Below are positions 55,438 to 62,898 of a stretch of 64,000 nt of DNA, in pieces. A program made the position numbers and the translations under genes. Position 1 is the stretch's first letter. Each line of letters begins with the position of its first letter. The DNA is taken from the NCBI RefSeq assembly GCF_023921125.1, contig NZ_CP099466.1, positions 1,550,001-1,614,000 of the forward strand, given 5' to 3'. Source of the DNA: Arthrobacter caoxuetaonis (GTDB lineage: Bacteria; Actinomycetota; Actinomycetes; Actinomycetales; Micrococcaceae). A model generated the notes under the pieces. The model ran no database searches. It worked only from the letters and a program-made list of their open reading frames with translations, and had not been told where the DNA came from.

Positions 55438-55497
55438 TTGACACTTGTCGATATCTGCGCGGATACTCGACATCGAAGGGTGTCGATGTCCTTCGAT
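55438..55497 (+). promoter_or_regulatory. Promoter and operator region of the ars operon
   Basis: TTGACA (55438-55443), 18 bases, then GATACT (55462-55467) form a good sigma-70-type promoter directed at acr3. A perfect inverted repeat, ATCGAAGG (55472-55479) and CCTTCGAT (55490-55497), follows, and a TGTCGA...TCGACA dyad overlaps the spacer and -10. Either dyad could be the ArsR operator. Confidence 0.6.
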
Positions 55498-55532
55498 CAA
55501 TGATCCCGCTATGGCCGTCCTCGAGGAGCTTC

Positions 55533-56648
55533 GTGAGCCACCCCGCCCAGCCGCCTGCAACCGGCCAGGCCCCCGCCCGGCTCTCCACCCTTGACCGCTT
55601 CCTCCCCGTCTGGATTGTCGCTGCCATGGCGGCGGGTCTGCTGCTGGGCCGTTTCGTCCCCGGCATTGCGCCCACCCTGGACTCAGTGAGCGTCGCTGGC
55701 GTCTCGCTCCCCATCGCCGTCGGGCTCCTGGTGATGATGTACCCGGTGCTGGCCAAGGTGCGTTACAGCGAGACCCGCAGGGTTGTGGCCGACCGCAAAC
55801 TGATGATCACGTCCCTGGTGCTGAACTGGGTGGCGGCGCCTGCGTTTATGTTCGCCCTGGCCTGGACCTTCCTTCCGGACCTGCCTGAATACCGCACCGG
55901 ATTGATCATTGTGGGGCTGGCCCGCTGCATCGCGATGGTGATGATCTGGAACGATCTCGCATGCGGGGACCGTGAAGCCGCAGCGGTGCTGGTGGCAATC
56001 AACTCAGTTTTCCAGGTCCTCGCCTTCGGTGCCCTCGGCTGGTTCTACCTCCAGGTTCTGCCCGGTTGGCTCGGTCTGGAAACCGCCAGCGCAGACTTCT
56101 CGTTCTGGGCCATCACGCTGAGCGTCCTCATTTTCCTGGGCATTCCGCTGCTGGCCGGATTCCTTACCCGCACATTCGGCGAACGTGCCAGGGGGCGTGA
56201 CTGGTACGAGAACAGATTCCTGCCCAAGATTGGCCCCTGGGCACTTTACGGGCTCCTGTTTACGATCGTCCTGCTGTTCGCGATGCAGGGGGATGAGATT
56301 ACCTCCAACCCGCTCGACGTCGCCCGCATCGCCCTGCCGCTGCTGGTCTACTTTGTGGTCGTGTTCGTGGCCGGGATGGTGCTGGGCAAGCTCCTTGGCC
56401 TCGGGTATCCACGCACAACCACCCTTGCCTTCACCGCTTCCGGCAATAACTTCGAACTGGCCATCGCTGTTGCCATCGCCACGTACGGAGTGACCTCCGG
56501 CCAGGCGCTGGCCGGCGTCGTCGGACCGCTGATCGAAGTCCCCGTCCTGGTCGCCCTCGTTTATGCCGCTCTCTGGGCGCAGAAGAAGTACTGGCCCACA
56601 GCCACCCCCACCGTTGCCGACACCCCGGCAGAGAAGGCCAACCGATGA
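55533..56648 (+). CDS. acr3: ACR3-family arsenite efflux transporter
   Basis: A 371-residue membrane protein with about ten helices. The family motif GLARCIAMVMIWNDLACGDRE contains the essential cysteine of ACR3 carriers; given in parts it reads GLARCIAMVMIWNDLACG. It exports As(OH)3/arsenite using the membrane potential. GTG 55533 with GAGGAG four bases ahead is the chosen start; the open frame extends back through the promoter. It overlaps arsC by four bases (ATGA). Confidence 0.92.
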   Translation: MSHPAQPPATGQAPARLSTLDRFLPVWIVAAMAAGLLLGRFVPGIAPTLDSVSVAGVSLPIAVGLLVMMYPVLAKVRYSETRRVVADRKLMITSLVLNWVAAPAFMFALAWTFLPDLPEYRTGLIIVGLARCIAMVMIWNDLACGDREAAAVLVAINSVFQVLAFGALGWFYLQVLPGWLGLETASADFSFWAITLSVLIFLGIPLLAGFLTRTFGERARGRDWYENRFLPKIGPWALYGLLFTIVLLFAMQGDEITSNPLDVARIALPLLVYFVVVFVAGMVLGKLLGLGYPRTTTLAFTASGNNFELAIAVAIATYGVTSGQALAGVVGPLIEVPVLVALVYAALWAQKKYWPTATPTVADTPAEKANR

Positions 56649-57061
56649 CCGAAGCAGCTGCCAAGCCGTCCGTCCTGTTTGTCTGCGTCCACAACGCCGG
56701 ACGGTCGCAGATGGCCGCCGCGTACCTTCGGACCCTGGCCGAGGACCGGATCGTAGTCCGGTCCGCCGGGTCTGCGCCGGCTGAGCAGGTCAACCCGGCC
56801 GCCGTCGAGGCCATGGCGGAGGAAGGCATAGACATGTCAGCCGAGCAGCCCAAGGTCCTGACTACCGACGCCGTGCGGGAGTCCGACGTCGTCATCACGA
56901 TGGGCTGCGGCGACACCTGTCCGATCTACCCCGGAAAGCGCTACGAGGACTGGGAGCTCGAGGACCCGGCCGGGCAGGGCGTGGACGCCGTCCGCCCCAT
57001 TCGGGACGAGATCAAGGCGCGCATCCAGTCCCTGATTGCCGATCTTCTTCCAAGCGCCTAG
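56645..57061 (+). CDS. arsC: Arsenate reductase, low-molecular-weight phosphatase type
   Basis: A 138-residue enzyme with the CX5R P-loop VCVHNAGRSQ (Cys14, Arg20) at the N-terminus. A further cysteine pair sits in the loop GCGDTCPIYPG, the thiol relay of this class. It reduces As(V) to As(III) for export by Acr3, with electrons from thioredoxin or, in actinobacteria, mycothiol/mycoredoxin; the donor cannot be told from sequence. It overlaps acr3 and is followed 32 bp later by the flavoprotein. Confidence 0.93.
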   Translation: MTEAAAKPSVLFVCVHNAGRSQMAAAYLRTLAEDRIVVRSAGSAPAEQVNPAAVEAMAEEGIDMSAEQPKVLTTDAVRESDVVITMGCGDTCPIYPGKRYEDWELEDPAGQGVDAVRPIRDEIKARIQSLIADLLPSA

Positions 57062-57093
57062 CACCCGAACCACATTCTCCGCGAAGGAAATTC

Positions 57094-58605
57094 ATGTCGA
57101 AGAACACCGACACCGCACTGTCCCAGCTCCCCGTCGCCGTCATCGGCTCCGGGCCCGTTGGGCTGGCCGCCGCCGCGCACCTCCTTGAGCGCGGACTGAC
57201 CCCCATCATCTTCGAAGCCGGCGACTCACCGGCCGCGGCCGTCAACGCCTGGGGGCACATCCGGCTGTTCTCACCCTGGCAGTACGACGTCGATGCCGCC
57301 GCACGCCGCCTGCTCGAGGGCACCGGCTGGCAGGAACCGGACGCCGACACGCTGCCGACCGGGGCCGAACTCCTCGAACTGTACCTTCGCCCGCTGGCGG
57401 CCGTGCCGTCGATGAGCGGTGCCCTGCATTTGAACAGCGAAGTCGTTGCCGTCACCCGGGAAGGACTGGACAAGACCCGAACCGGCGGACGGGAGAACAC
57501 CCCGTTCCTGCTCCGCATTCGGGATGAGTCTGGCAGCGTGAGTGAACACCGGGTACGCGCAATCATCGACGCCTCCGGCACCTGGAACAACCCGAACCCG
57601 CTTGGACAGGCGGGGCTTCCTGCCGCAGGCGAAGCGGAGGCCTACGCTGCAGGCTTCATCACTGTCCCGCTGCCTGACGTAGCCGGCCGTGAGCGCGCCC
57701 GGTTTGCCGGCCGGCATGTCCTGGTGGTCGGTGCCGGGCACTCTGCAGCCAATAGTCTGCTGGCGCTGGGGGAGCTGGCCGAGCAGGAGCCGGACACCCG
57801 GATCAGCTGGGCCATTCGCCGGTCCTCGGCGGCCAGTGTTTATGGCGGCGGAGACCTGGACGGCCTGCCCGCCCGCGGCGCCCTGGGCAGCCGGTTGCGT
57901 GCCCTCGTCGAAGAGGGCCGGATCGAACTGCACACCTCGTTCACGATCACCGGGTTCAAAGCGGCGGACAGCCTCACGGTCGTGGGAAGCACCCCGTCCG
58001 GCGAAACGCAGCTGGACGTGGACCTGCTGGTTCCTGCTACCGGCTTCCGTCCCAGCCTGGACATGCTGCGCGAAATCCGGCTGGACCTTGATCCGGCAGT
58101 GGAAGCACCGCGGCAGCTCGGCCCGCTCATCGATCCGGAGTTCCACAGCTGCGGCACCGTGGAACCTCACGGTGCGCGGCTCCTGGCCCATCCGGAAAAG
58201 GACTTCTACATTGTGGGCATGAAGTCCTACGGCCGGGCGCCAACGTTCCTGATGGCCACCGGCTACGAGCAGGTTCGTTCCATCGCGGCAGCCCTTGCGG
58301 GGGACCAGGAAGCCGCGGACAAGGTGGAACTTGTCCTGCCCGAAACCGGGGTCTGCTCAACCGATCTGGGCGGCAGCTGCGACACCGATGCCAGCTGCGG
58401 GACCGACTCCGCCGCGGAAGAGGCTTCCTGCTGTGGGACGCCTGAGCCGTACACCGCTGCTGAACCGGAAGCGGCTTCGTCCTGCTGTGGAACCGCGCCT
58501 GAACCGGAACCGGCGGCGTCCTCGTGCTGCAGTGCACCGGAGCCGGCGTTCCTCGGCATCCCCACGGGTCTGGCGCACGGGCGCTCAGCCCGTGAGGAGA
58601 GCTAA
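57094..58605 (+). CDS. FAD-dependent oxidoreductase with vicinal-cysteine tail (ars operon)
   Basis: A 503-residue flavoprotein with two dinucleotide-binding folds: AVIGSGPVGLAAAAHLLERG at the N-terminus for FAD and VLVVGAGHSAANSLLAL near residue 208 for NAD(P)H. It resembles the flavin-monooxygenase-like oxidoreductases found in actinobacterial arsenic operons (sometimes named ArsO); its reaction is not established. The last 83 residues form a low-complexity tail with nine cysteines: singles at 421, 429, 435 and pairs at 446/447, 464/465 and 478/479, each pair set in an A-S-C-C-G/S context followed by P-E-P. Such pairs bind As(III) in ArsD. Confidence 0.85.
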   Translation: MSKNTDTALSQLPVAVIGSGPVGLAAAAHLLERGLTPIIFEAGDSPAAAVNAWGHIRLFSPWQYDVDAAARRLLEGTGWQEPDADTLPTGAELLELYLRPLAAVPSMSGALHLNSEVVAVTREGLDKTRTGGRENTPFLLRIRDESGSVSEHRVRAIIDASGTWNNPNPLGQAGLPAAGEAEAYAAGFITVPLPDVAGRERARFAGRHVLVVGAGHSAANSLLALGELAEQEPDTRISWAIRRSSAASVYGGGDLDGLPARGALGSRLRALVEEGRIELHTSFTITGFKAADSLTVVGSTPSGETQLDVDLLVPATGFRPSLDMLREIRLDLDPAVEAPRQLGPLIDPEFHSCGTVEPHGARLLAHPEKDFYIVGMKSYGRAPTFLMATGYEQVRSIAAALAGDQEAADKVELVLPETGVCSTDLGGSCDTDASCGTDSAAEEASCCGTPEPYTAAEPEAASSCCGTAPEPEPAASSCCSAPEPAFLGIPTGLAHGRSAREES

Positions 58606-59069
58606 GGGCACAACGCTTGAAGCGTTGAGTGCAGCGGCCAGAACTGCGCCGCTGGCAGCGGAGTCCCGGAGACAGCTGCTTCAAGGAACGTGAGGTGGGT
58701 GAGCCAGCCCGGGAGATAGGCGCCGGTGAGGTTGCCGAGCTTGAGATGGCGGAGTTCAAGGGTGCTTCCCTGCTCCGTGGGATCGAGGCTGAACTCCAGC
58801 TGTGATTCCGGTTCGTCCGGAAAGTTCCAGGTCATGGCCAGGAGCTCCGGCTCATTGGCCGTGAGCACCAGGCTTTTGGGCCCGAAGCCGTCCCCGTGGT
58901 CGATCAGTACCCGTCCGCCCGGCCTGAGATCACATTCGGTCGCCCTGCCCAGCCACTGGGACAACAGGGTGGGCTGGCGGAACGCGTTCCAGACGTCTTG
59001 CTGAGGAACGGGAAATGCCCAGGACACCGTGAGGACGTCGTCGGCCATTGAGTACTGGGAGAGTGGCAT
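58602..59069 (-). CDS. SRPBCC (AHSA1-like) domain protein
   Basis: A 155-residue protein of the START/AHSA1-like helix-grip fold: VSWAFPVPQQDVWNAFRQPTLLSQWLG at the N-terminus, given in part as PQQDVWNAFRQP, and the glycine-rich GRVLIDHGDG strand. It binds hydrophobic ligands or acts as an Aha1-like co-chaperone; no ligand can be assigned. Its stop overlaps the flavoprotein stop by four bases in convergent arrangement, and it probably shares a transcript with the upstream gene at 59109-60176. Confidence 0.85.
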   Translation of the reverse strand: MPLSQYSMADDVLTVSWAFPVPQQDVWNAFRQPTLLSQWLGRATECDLRPGGRVLIDHGDGFGPKSLVLTANEPELLAMTWNFPDEPESQLEFSLDPTEQGSTLELRHLKLGNLTGAYLPGWLTHLTFLEAAVSGTPLPAAQFWPLHSTLQALCP

Positions 59070-59108
59070 GGCGATGATTCTGGCACACTGCCCTGTCCGC
59101 GTGCGGAG

Positions 59109-60176
59109 CTAGCCGGTCCGGGTCCAGACGTCGCCGTTGGGCTCCCGGGACCAGAGCTGCCGCGGCACCTCTGCTTCGCGGACGACGTCGGTCAGCCACA
59201 GTGTGCTGTCTGGATCCCATCCGGCGAGGACAGTGGCGGTGTCCGCGTGCACCTCAAGTGCCCGGCCGGCCGTGTTGAGGTAGCCCATGGTCGTCAGATG
59301 CACTGCGTCCCATTCCGAGGCAACCCTCTGCCAATCCGGGATCACCCACTGGCCGTTCCTGCCAGTCGTGTGAAACCAGTCGTGTCTGCGGGAAGCAGTG
59401 ACCTCCACTGGATAAGCACGGCAAAGCGAGATCCAGTCCTCCGCAGTGTGTATCTCCAAGGTCCGCCCAGCTCCGTATACCGGAATCACTGTGGCCTCTT
59501 GCTCCCCGAAAGAGTCCTCCACCAGATTCAATGCTGCGGGGATGGCCCCCACAGTCCGGATGATTCCAAGAGGGCAGGACCACCAGGTTCCCGTGATGTT
59601 GGCGTAGACGCTCTCGGGGCGATCCAGTGCAGCCTGTGCTTCCTCGGAGCGCACCCCCTCAGCCCAATTGTTCAGCACCTCCTGCGGATTCCGAGGCAGC
59701 GGCGCCGGGTCCTCCGCGGAACGCCAGTCCACGGCCCACTGCTCCGCCTGATGCTCCTGGGACCAGGCTTGCCCGGTATGGGTGGCAAGGATCTGCCCAG
59801 CGATCGGCTGGAGGGCTGCCGTTATGGCCGGCAGGCCGGCGAGCACATCTTCCCCGTCGGGTTCCTGCCAGTACCGTGCGGTACCCACGGCCCTCTGCAG
59901 GGCCGCAGCGAGTTGTTCCTCGGTGATGCTGGACGCATCGATTGATCGAAGCGCCGCCGCCAGGTCGCCCACGGACGGCTCTTCGCTTGGAGCGCTGGCC
60001 TCAGAACCGCCGCTGGAAAGGGCGAAGAGAACCGTGGAAGTTCCTTTTCCGGGGTCCAGTTCGTACCCAAGATGGAAGACGGCGCTTCGGACGTCGGAAT
60101 CAAGTTCCATCGCGAGCTCCAGGCACAGACGCCGCCCGCGAGGTCCCTCAAGAAGCAGGTTCGGCTGGGTTTCCAT
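59109..60176 (-). CDS. Hypothetical protein, 355 residues
   Basis: I do not recognise a family. The frame has good codon character and AAGGA seven bases before the ATG, so it is very likely a real gene. The N-terminal 60 residues look globular and strand-rich; a helical segment follows (DLAAALRSIDASSITEEQL). The last 200 residues contain several Trp-rich strand motifs (TGTWWSCPLG, NGQWVIPDWQRV, DSTLWLTDVV). No signal peptide, membrane helix or catalytic motif is seen. It is followed 39 bp later by the SRPBCC gene. Upstream lies the four-box dyad. Confidence 0.75.
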   Translation of the reverse strand: METQPNLLLEGPRGRRLCLELAMELDSDVRSAVFHLGYELDPGKGTSTVLFALSSGGSEASAPSEEPSVGDLAAALRSIDASSITEEQLAAALQRAVGTARYWQEPDGEDVLAGLPAITAALQPIAGQILATHTGQAWSQEHQAEQWAVDWRSAEDPAPLPRNPQEVLNNWAEGVRSEEAQAALDRPESVYANITGTWWSCPLGIIRTVGAIPAALNLVEDSFGEQEATVIPVYGAGRTLEIHTAEDWISLCRAYPVEVTASRRHDWFHTTGRNGQWVIPDWQRVASEWDAVHLTTMGYLNTAGRALEVHADTATVLAGWDPDSTLWLTDVVREAEVPRQLWSREPNGDVWTRTG

Positions 60177-60291
60177 CCGCCCATCCTTGCATGGCGCCTG
60201 CTTGTCCGGACGCCGGATGCCGTCGATCGGGCTGTCCGGTCCAAGTCGAGGCTACGCCTCAGGGGGCCCAGAGCGATCACCCCCTCATCCT

Positions 60292-60424
60292 CTGGGGAGA
60301 TAACGCTCTTTAGGGAAGGTTCAGCGAAACCATTGGGGAGGTAACGCTGCTTTGACCCGCTCAGAACAGCGATATCTCCCCAAACGTTGGGCGAGAAAGA
60401 CCCATAACAGTGTTATCTCCCCAA
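60292..60424. repeat. Symmetric array of four 17-bp boxes
   Basis: Boxes of consensus TTGGGGAGATAACGCTG occur at 60292-60308 and 60333-60349 in plus orientation and at 60367-60383 and 60408-60424 in minus orientation. Spacing is 41 bp inside each pair and 34 bp across the centre. The arrangement is a dyad centred at about 60358. The remaining parts of the gap 60177-60505 show no gene. Function unknown: operator, transposon relic or palindromic repeat unit. Confidence 0.7.
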
Positions 60425-60505
60425 AGGTTCGACGCCGGCCACAAAATCGTGAGAGCTGGTACGCAGAGAGTGTTGCTATGACACGGTGCATGCATAAGGG
60501 ACCGT

Positions 60506-60652
60506 ATGGCCAGGACCTCAGCAGGGAATGACAAGGAGCGTGGTGTTTCCGAGCGTCAGCTTGTTGCCGCGAGATTCAGATGGTGGGCAGCTGCGGCGTG
60601 CTTCGCAGTGCTGCTCGCCGCCGCCGTCCTGCTCCGCCGTGCACGCAACTGA
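60506..60652 (+). CDS. Small membrane protein, 48 residues
   Basis: An ATG at 60506 with AAGGGA four bases upstream opens a 48-codon frame ending at TGA 60650-60652. The product has a charged N-terminal half (SAGNDKERGVSERQL) and a single hydrophobic helix, WWAAAACFAVLLAAAVLL, followed by RRARN, so it would sit in the membrane with a basic C-terminal end inside. No family is recognised. It lies between the four-box dyad and the third structured element. Confidence 0.5.
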   Translation: MARTSAGNDKERGVSERQLVAARFRWWAAAACFAVLLAAAVLLRRARN

Positions 60653-60678
60653 GACACGCCGAGAACGGCGGACGCAAA

Positions 60679-60735
60679 GCGCCGGACGGACCGGGTTAGG
60701 CGGCAGGATTGCAGCCGTTCCGGTCCGCCCGGCGC
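60679..60735 (-). repeat. Structured 3'-end element, copy 3 (short form)
   Basis: On the minus strand a 16-bp outer stem (60735-60720 with 60694-60679) has 15 Watson-Crick pairs and one G-U pair; on the plus strand that position would be an A-C mismatch. Inside it, AAC-GGC and GCCGCC-TAAC match copies 1 and 2, but the AACGAA/ATTAAA loop and apical hairpin are missing. It begins 28 nt after the fadB stop, in sense with fadB. Confidence 0.65.
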
Positions 60736-60762
60736 GTGCCAAGCGGGCAAACGGGTAAAGAA

Positions 60763-62898
60763 CTAGACAGCAGCCGGCACAGCACCGGCGTTGAACAGCT
60801 TCCCGTTCACGCGGTCAGAAGCACCAACCCGGTCCAGGTACGGGGTGATCCCGCCCAGGTGCATCGGCCAGCCGGCGCCGAGGATGACGCAGAGGTCGAT
60901 GTCTTCCGGACCGGCTACAACGCCTTCGTCCAGCATCAGGCCGATTTCCTCGGCCAGGGCATCCTGCGTGCGGCGCAGGACTTCCTCGGACGTGGACGGC
61001 GAGTCGCCGAAGGTCAGCAGGTCCAGCGTTTCCTGCGGCACGTACGGCTTGCCGTCCTCGTCCTTCTGCCACAGCGACTTGATGCCGGCGTCGATCAGCT
61101 TCTGCGAGTTCTCCGAGACGTAGAACCGGTCGCCGAAGGCAGCGTGCAGGGATTCCTGGACGTGCTGACCAACCGGCAGGCCGACCAGGGCCAGCAGGCT
61201 GAACGGGGTCATCGGCAGGCCCATGGGGCGCAGCGCGTTATCTGCGGTGGCGGCGTCGGTGCCCTCGTCGAACACCTTGGTGATCTCGCCGAACATCCGG
61301 CCCAGGATCCGGTTGACCACGAACGCCGCCGCATCCTTGACCAGTACGGCAGTCTTCTTCAGCTGCTTGGCGAGGACAAACGCGGTGGCCAGCACGGCGT
61401 CGTCGGTCTTCGGGGCGCGCACAATCTCCAGCAGCGGCATCACGGCCACCGGGTTGAAGAAGTGGAACCCGACCACGCGCTCGGGGTGCTGCAGGTCGGC
61501 AGCCATCTCGGTGACCGACAAGGAGGACGTGTTGGTTGCCAGGATGCACTCGGGGGAGACCACGGCCTCCACCTCGGCGAAGACCTGCTTCTTGACGGAC
61601 ATTTCCTCGAACACAGCCTCGATCACGAAGTCGGCATCCGCAAAGACATCCTTGGAAACCGAGCCCGTGACCAATGCCTTGGTGCGGTTGGCGGCGTCGG
61701 GAGAGATGCGGCCCTTGCCCAGCAGCTTGTCCACTTCGGCGTGGACGTAGCCCACACCCTTGTCCACGCGTGCCTGGTCGATGTCCGTCATCACCACGGG
61801 AACCTTGAGGTTCTTGGCGAACAGCAGGGCCAGCTGGCTGGCCATCAGCCCTGCGCCGACGACGCCGACCTTGGTCACCGGGCGCGCCAGCTTCTTGTCA
61901 GGAGCCCCTGCGGGACGCTTGCCGCGCTTCTGCACCAGGTCCAGGAACGCGTACACGGTGGACTGGAACTGCGGGGTCTGCATTAGCTCAGCCAGTGCAT
62001 CGCACTCGGCCTCGCGGGACTGCTCCCGCGTCCACTCCTTGCCGGCTTCCAGCAGGTCCAGCACCTTGGCCGGGGCGGGGGCAGCGTTGGACGTACGCGC
62101 CTCGACGAAGGCACGGCCGGCAGCGACGGCGGCATCCCAGCGGTCGGCAACCTCGGAAGGCTCGACGGCGTTGGGCCGGGCGACGCTCGCCGCACCCGTG
62201 ATGACCCGGGAGGCCCAGGCGAGGGACTGCTCCAGGAAGTCGGCCGGTTCGAACAGGGCATCCGCCACGCCGAGCTTGTAGGCAGCAGGACCCGACAGGG
62301 TGCGGTTGTTGCTCAGCGGGTTCTCGATCATGACCTTGACGGCGTTCTCAGGTCCGATCAGGCGCGGCAGCAGGTAGACGCCGCCCCAGCCCGGAACCAG
62401 GCCGATGAACGCCTCAGGAAGGGCCAGGGCACCCGCCCCGGTAGAGACCGTGCGGTAGTCGGACTGCAGGGCGATCTCGAGCCCGCCGCCCAACGCCACA
62501 CCGTTGATGAAGGCAAAGCTGGGCACGCCCAGGTTGCCGAGCTTGGCGTAAACATCGTGCCCCAGGGCAGCCATGGCGACGCCGTCCTCGTACTCGCCGA
62601 GGGTCTTCACCGCGGAGAGGTCGGCGCCGGCCACGAGGTAATGCGGCTTGCCTGTCACGCCGACGCCCACGATCTCGCCCTTGTCCGCGCGCTCCTTCAG
62701 GGCATCCAGCACGCCGCCGAGTTCCAGCAGCGTGTTCGGGCCCAGCGTGGTGGGGCGGGAGTGGTCGACGTCGTTGTCCAGGGTGATGAGGGCGAAGGTG
62801 CCGGCCCCGCCGGGCAGCTCGACGTCGGAGACGTAGGAGTGAGTGACAACCTCGTTCGGGAAGAGCCCGGCGAGGCGCTGGAAATCAGTGGCAGTCAT
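60763..62898 (-). CDS. fadB: Fatty-acid oxidation multifunctional protein (enoyl-CoA hydratase / 3-hydroxyacyl-CoA dehydrogenase)
   Basis: A 711-residue beta-oxidation enzyme from the ATG at 62898. The N-terminal crotonase domain (about 1-290) has GGGLEIALQSDYRTV and the oxyanion-hole region; the NAD-binding domain begins with GVVGAGLMASQLALL near residue 350. The dehydrogenase signature contains ATNTSSLSVTEMA and the HFFNPVAVMPLLEIV stretch, and two C-terminal dehydrogenase domains follow. It hydrates enoyl-CoA and oxidises 3-hydroxyacyl-CoA, working with the thiolase whose stop it overlaps by one base (TAATG). Confidence 0.93.
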   Translation of the reverse strand: MTATDFQRLAGLFPNEVVTHSYVSDVELPGGAGTFALITLDNDVDHSRPTTLGPNTLLELGGVLDALKERADKGEIVGVGVTGKPHYLVAGADLSAVKTLGEYEDGVAMAALGHDVYAKLGNLGVPSFAFINGVALGGGLEIALQSDYRTVSTGAGALALPEAFIGLVPGWGGVYLLPRLIGPENAVKVMIENPLSNNRTLSGPAAYKLGVADALFEPADFLEQSLAWASRVITGAASVARPNAVEPSEVADRWDAAVAAGRAFVEARTSNAAPAPAKVLDLLEAGKEWTREQSREAECDALAELMQTPQFQSTVYAFLDLVQKRGKRPAGAPDKKLARPVTKVGVVGAGLMASQLALLFAKNLKVPVVMTDIDQARVDKGVGYVHAEVDKLLGKGRISPDAANRTKALVTGSVSKDVFADADFVIEAVFEEMSVKKQVFAEVEAVVSPECILATNTSSLSVTEMAADLQHPERVVGFHFFNPVAVMPLLEIVRAPKTDDAVLATAFVLAKQLKKTAVLVKDAAAFVVNRILGRMFGEITKVFDEGTDAATADNALRPMGLPMTPFSLLALVGLPVGQHVQESLHAAFGDRFYVSENSQKLIDAGIKSLWQKDEDGKPYVPQETLDLLTFGDSPSTSEEVLRRTQDALAEEIGLMLDEGVVAGPEDIDLCVILGAGWPMHLGGITPYLDRVGASDRVNGKLFNAGAVPAAV

